The notes below the pieces were generated by a model. That model was not told the origin of the DNA and searched no databases. It was given only the letters and a program-made list of their open reading frames with translations. DNA of 64,000 nt, from NCBI GenBank assembly GCA_943789485.1, contig CALSUH010000008.1, positions 148,747 to 212,746 on the forward strand. Reading direction: 5' to 3'. Each line of letters opens with the position of its first letter. The stretch's first letter is position 1. The translations under genes were made by a program, and so were the position numbers. Shown here in pieces: positions 60,908-64,000 of the stretch. The stretch is from an uncultured Pseudomonadales bacterium (GTDB lineage: Bacteria > Pseudomonadota > Gammaproteobacteria > Pseudomonadales > Pseudohongiellaceae).

Positions 60908-62377
60908 ATGAGTTTCGACGCACCATTATTGGTAACCTTCGTTGCCTACCTGATTCTGATATTGTTCCTCGGCATTAAGGCGTATAGACGCACGCATAGT
61001 TTGGACGATTATATTCTAGGTGGTCGTAAGCTCGGCTCGGTTGTTACCGCGCTCAGTGTCGGCGCCTCGGATATGAGCGGCTGGCTATTGCTGGGGCTAC
61101 CTGGCGCTATTTATCTCTCAGGGCTCAGTGAGATTTGGATAGGTATCGGCCTAGTACTGGGGGCTTACTGCAACTGGTTGTTTGTATCCAAGCGTCTTCG
61201 AATTTACAGTGCGCAGGCAAACAACTCACTAACACTGCCGGATTATTTCGAGAATCGCTTTAACGACACCACTAGAGTTTTACGCCTCGTGTCCGCCTTC
61301 GTGATCCTACTGTTCTTTACCTTCTATACCGCGTCTGGGTTAGTAGGTGGTGCTATATTGTTTGAGAACAGCTTCGGCATGCAGTACTCGACCGCCTTAA
61401 TTTCCGGCGGCTTGATAATTGTTGGCTACACTTTTATCGGCGGTTTTCTCGCGGTTGTTTGGACAGATGCAGTGCAAGCGGTGCTCATGTTCTTGGCGTT
61501 ACTGGTCGCGCCGACAGTGGTGATACTTAGTAGCGGCGGAACGGAAGCTGTGTGGCAGCAGATGCAAGCCGTGAACCCGCAGAGCACGGAGCTGCTTAGC
61601 AACATGACACTGATTGGTTTTCTGTCTCTCATTGCTTGGGGCTTGGGCTATGTGGGTCAGCCGCACATTTTGGCGAGGTTTATGGCCGTCGAAAACCCAC
61701 AGAAGCTAGTCGCTGCAAGACGCATCGCCATGGTGTGGATGGTGCTGGTGTTATTCGGTTCGGTAGCCACGGGTTTGGCCGGCATCGCATATTTTGCAGA
61801 TAATCCATTGGAAAACCCAGAGACTGTCTTCATAGCACTCAGCCAACAGCTATTTAACCCTTGGGTTGCCGGAATCATCACAGCCGCTATATTGTCGGCG
61901 ATTATGTCTACAGTAGACTCGCAGTTACTGGTTTCTTCTTCAGTAATTAGTGAAGATTTTTATCGCGTGTTCGTAAGGCCCCAGGCGTCCGAAAAGGAAT
62001 TGCTAATGGTGAGCAGAGGCGCAGTAATCGCAATTGCACTACTGGCTATGGTTATTGCTAGTGACAGAGAGAGTAGGGTGCTAGACCTAGTAAGCTACGC
62101 TTGGGCAGGCTTCGGCGCGGCCTTCGGTCCAGTGATTGTGTTCTCATTGTTCTGGCGATCGATGACTGCTGCATCGGCGATAGCGGGCATGATCGTTGGC
62201 GCCGTAACAGTCGTTGTTTGGTCTAATTTGGCTGGCGGACTCTTCGATCTATACGAAATAGTTCCTGGCTTTGCCTTAGCATCGATGGTTATAGTCATTA
62301 TTACTATGCTGAAGCCAGCATCGGATGCGCAAGCCTTGAGTACATTCGAAAAAGTCGAGCAGCTAGTTAAGGATTAA
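60908..62377 (+). CDS. putP: Sodium/proline symporter
   Basis: A 489-residue SSS-family transporter with about 13 membrane segments. Blocks typical of PutP include SLDDYILGGRKLGSVVTALS, GASDMSGWLLLGLPGA, SLTLPDYFENRF and GQPHILARFMAVE. It imports proline with sodium. No putA is next to it. It converges with elaA: the two stop regions overlap by 11 bases. Confidence 0.94.
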   Translation: MSFDAPLLVTFVAYLILILFLGIKAYRRTHSLDDYILGGRKLGSVVTALSVGASDMSGWLLLGLPGAIYLSGLSEIWIGIGLVLGAYCNWLFVSKRLRIYSAQANNSLTLPDYFENRFNDTTRVLRLVSAFVILLFFTFYTASGLVGGAILFENSFGMQYSTALISGGLIIVGYTFIGGFLAVVWTDAVQAVLMFLALLVAPTVVILSSGGTEAVWQQMQAVNPQSTELLSNMTLIGFLSLIAWGLGYVGQPHILARFMAVENPQKLVAARRIAMVWMVLVLFGSVATGLAGIAYFADNPLENPETVFIALSQQLFNPWVAGIITAAILSAIMSTVDSQLLVSSSVISEDFYRVFVRPQASEKELLMVSRGAVIAIALLAMVIASDRESRVLDLVSYAWAGFGAAFGPVIVFSLFWRSMTAASAIAGMIVGAVTVVVWSNLAGGLFDLYEIVPGFALASMVIVIITMLKPASDAQALSTFEKVEQLVKD

Positions 62378-62837
62378 GTGGCATGCGTATGTGAGGAATG
62401 CCATCTTCATCGTAAGGCTCAGACTCAGCCTCGAACCCAAAATCAGTATATGAACTTCTGCAAATACTGTTGCGCCGAAATAGTAATAGCCTTGTCCGGC
62501 CAATATTCCTTGCAGAACTTCAGTGAATTCAACATTAGTGCTTTGGCCGGCCCCCCCACCTCGAACCAATTTTTTAGTGACAACCCTACCCACCGACGCG
62601 CCTTCGTATTTTGCGCCCGGGTGGCAGCAGCCTGCTGTAGCAAATGAGCTTTGCCTCATCACTAACCGACAGCTGTCCTATCACATGCAGCCCCCCCTGA
62701 TCGAAGCCATCCACATCCTGATACACGCAATTCTGCTCAACTACAAAGATCTCAGCCCGCAGTTGCAGAATCTGATACAGGTCCTCAGTACTCAATTCAT
62801 CGAAGCGCAGGCATGACCAAATTATTTCACTACTCAT
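62367..62837 (-). pseudogene. elaA: ElaA-like GNAT acetyltransferase, three frameshifts
   Basis: The N-terminal segment is clear: FDELSTEDLYQILQLRAEIF and VYQDVDGFDQ, as in ElaA. Frames then switch at 62616-62618 (CCC, expected CC), 62551-62557 (C7, expected C6) and about 62451 (one extra base). The recovered blocks are GRVVTKKLVRGGG, KALMLNSLKFCKEYWPD, ISAQQYLQKFY and YDEDGIPHIRMPLNP, ending at 62367; the whole is about 155 residues, normal for ElaA. Two of the three sites are homopolymers, so sequencing error is likely. The function of ElaA is unknown. Confidence 0.82.
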
Positions 62838-62918
62838 TCTCTAAAGCCCAGTTCTATCGATTGTTAGCAATGCTCATTCTAGCCCAAGTCGCCCGAAGAT
62901 GTGATCGTGCAGTGAAGA

Positions 62919-62948
62919 TTCAAAAATTACCACAGCCGGTGTTATACT
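62919..62948 (+). promoter_or_regulatory. Promoter of tRNA-Arg
   Basis: TTCAAA (62919-62924) and TATACT (62943-62948) are separated by 18 bases, and the tRNA begins 12 bases later. Confidence 0.55.
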
Positions 62949-62960
62949 GTGTCCGCTTCA

Positions 62961-63037
62961 GCCCCGGTGGCACAGCTGGATAGCGCGGCCCCCTCCTAAG
63001 GGGCAGGTCACAGGTTCGACTCCTGTCCGGGGCACCA
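62961..63037 (+). tRNA. tRNA-Arg (anticodon CCT)
   Basis: A full cloverleaf: acceptor GCCCCGG with CCGGGGC, D arm with AGCTGGATAG, anticodon stem GCCCC/GGGGC around CTCCTAA (anticodon CCT), T arm CAGG-TTCGACT-CCTG and an encoded CCA end. It reads AGG codons. Confidence 0.97.
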
Positions 63038-63130
63038 ATAAAATCAACAAGTTACTTGATTGCTTGATTGTTTTAAATCCACTTCTGCCTTAAATTTCAA
63101 TATCCACCACACCATCCACCACAACTTGTA

Positions 63131-63253
63131 ATGCTTAATCGTGGTAATAAGCTCAAATTTCTTACTAGTGCCGTAGAGCATAGATTTGAGTTTGGGCAGA
63201 AGCTCGCGTATTCAATTCAGGCAGCTAACACAAAGGGTACTCCTGATGAATGA
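63131..63253 (+). CDS. Possible 40-residue peptide
   Basis: ATG 63131 starts MLNRGNKLKFLTSAVEHRF and ends at 63253, overlapping the next small frame by eight bases. No ribosome-binding site or recognised domain. Low support. Confidence 0.2.
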   Translation: MLNRGNKLKFLTSAVEHRFEFGQKLAYSIQAANTKGTPDE

Positions 63254-63371
63254 AGAAATGGAATTAGGTACTGATGAAGAGATACATATGAGCACAGAGC
63301 GGATCAGGTTGTGGCGCGTAAGCAGGCGTTTGGGACGCAGTAGATTTTTAAGGAGAGAGCAGGTTTTTTAA
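63246..63371 (+). CDS. Possible 41-residue basic peptide
   Basis: ATG 63246 has AAAGGG about nine bases upstream and gives MNEEMELGTDEEIHMSTERI followed by an arginine-rich end. The overlap with the preceding frame could allow translational coupling. I recognise no family. Confidence 0.25.
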   Translation: MNEEMELGTDEEIHMSTERIRLWRVSRRLGRSRFLRREQVF

Positions 63372-63390
63372 TCTCCCTCCAGTCTTTTTT

Positions 63391-63523
63391 ATCGTGGTCT
63401 GTCCCCCTATTACCCGGTTCTTTTGAGAAGTCTAAGCCCGGGGAAACCCAATCGTTTAAACGTGGTCTGTCCCCGGTTTTCACATTTAAACGTGGTCTGT
63501 CCCCGGTTTTCTCCTGGGCTTAG
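63391..63523. repeat. Tandem repeat with GTGGTCTGTCCCC core inside an inverted repeat
   Basis: Two near-identical units TTTAAACGTGGTCTGTCCCC... start at 63455 and 63485 (period 30 bases), and a third partial core (CGTGGTCTGTCCCC) is at 63393. The first pair is bracketed by CTAAGCCCGGGGAAAC (about 63432) and GTTTTCTCCTGGGCTTAG (63506-63523), inverted with a few mismatches. The core resembles the 42349 palindrome. Confidence 0.75.
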
Positions 63524-63815
63524 GCTGTCAGGTATACCCTGTGAGACACTAAGATAGGTGATTAAGCCCCAAACAGGCCCAATTCGCTGCATTTGGAGGC
63601 TATAAAGGCGCTAACTGAGGGCTAGGGTAGTTAGTTATCAGTCGTCCACAATAGTATGTATATGGGTGCAATGGAACCATTCTGACTTATCGGGGTGTGC
63701 CCCCTAGGGTGGGGTGCTGGCTGGGCGGTTACTAGGAAACAAGGCCCCCTACTCCAGGCGTACTTGACACCCGGGGTTATAATACAGACCACCACCCTAC
63801 TGAGAGGCTCCTAGC

Positions 63816-64000
63816 ATGCAAATTAAGCGGTTACTGGACGACAGACTAGTAGTTACTGGAGATAGACTTATTAACAGCCAGGGAGAGCATTGTGAGTTTG
63901 TAGAGCATGCTAACGGCCAGCTCGTTGCAGTGTCGCCTGATGGCAAGAAAGTTAAGAGTTCGCCCGCTGAGATAACTGGGCTGCGCCGGACAGTGGTGGT
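63816..64000 (+). CDS. Unrecognised protein, 3' partial
   Basis: ATG 63816 with GAGAGG eight bases upstream starts MQIKRLLDDRLVVTGDRLIN and stays open to the window edge (61 codons). A TATAAT lies 33 bases upstream. I do not recognise the family from this N-terminal part. Confidence 0.5.
   Translation, partial: MQIKRLLDDRLVVTGDRLINSQGEHCEFVEHANGQLVAVSPDGKKVKSSPAEITGLRRTVV

Larger units (their letters stand above)
63038..63815. other. Sparsely coding stretch after the tRNA
   Basis: About 780 bases with no recognised gene. It holds two overlapping short frames (63131-63371), tandem repeats around 63391-63523 and a promoter-like TATAAT near 63778. No integrase is visible inside the window, but a tRNA 3' end is a common insertion point for genomic islands. 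Confidence 0.4.

Noticed and set aside
63764..63783. Sigma-70 promoter TTGACA plus TATAAT
   Set aside because: Both hexamers are perfect but only eight bases apart, far from the needed 16-18. The TATAAT could work alone with another -35.

Overview
The window looks like a chromosomal segment of a free-living, probably aquatic gammaproteobacterium. The evidence is the ispB / rplU-rpmA-obgE-proB / rpsT / murJ core, a divergent suhB-trmJ pair, an EfpL-type EF-P paralogue, YgiQ, PutP, ETF-ubiquinone oxidoreductase, and an accessory half rich in TonB-dependent receptors, secreted hydrolases and a PQQ dehydrogenase. No species is assigned. There is no rRNA, CRISPR array or intact prophage. One tRNA gene (Arg, anticodon CCT) lies near the right end.

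Layout. 0-5 kb: a three-gene exported cassette (DUF1592/DUF1588 haem protein, Tat-exported DUF1552 protein, periplasmic ankyrin protein). 5-8.6 kb: a DUF6134-like protein, a lipocalin, small exported proteins and a MetY-like sulfhydrylase. 9-12 kb: a TonB receptor and a DUF2007/zinc-ribbon protein. 12.1-13.0 kb: a GrdB/PrdB-like gene whose two open segments are joined in frame by a TGA in a U-P-V-C motif, best read as a selenoprotein. 13-22.5 kb: epoxide-hydrolase-like, carboxymuconolactone-decarboxylase-like, serine hydrolase, M20 amidohydrolase, cytochrome-PQQ dehydrogenase, CaiB CoA-transferase and methyltransferase genes, most with export signals; this looks like uptake and degradation of organic substrates. 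22.7-27.4 kb: two tandem TonB receptors related to the first one. 27.6-33 kb: ETF-QO, a SYLF lipoprotein, an acyl-CoA synthetase and ispB. 33-42.3 kb: ribosomal and cell-wall housekeeping genes, EfpL and DAHP synthase. 42.5-49.2 kb: aminotransferase, folD, glyoxalase, formaldehyde dehydrogenase, rhodanese-like, TauE, TetR and an acyltransferase. 49.4-64 kb: nitroreductase, B12-radical SAM, MATE, suhB/trmJ, ygiQ, DUF945, an HTH regulator, putP, elaA, tRNA-Arg and a sparsely coding tail with repeats.

Two points affect interpretation. First, many genes (lipocalin, metY, the first TonB receptor, acyl-CoA synthetase, ispB, elaA) are broken by single-base indels, most of them in homopolymers, and restoring the base recovers full family sequence. 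The same defect in ispB, which is normally essential, makes base-calling or assembly error the likeliest cause. Second, the TGA in the GrdB/PrdB-like gene is different: no frame change is needed, it sits at the known redox position, and a SECIS-like hairpin follows at suitable spacing.

Other unusual items are a SuhB lacking all three catalytic metal-ligand positions, a rhodanese-like protein without its cysteine, a methyltransferase with an apparent signal peptide, and three loci with palindromic repeats built on GGGGTCTGTCCCC or GGGGTCAGAGTA cores.
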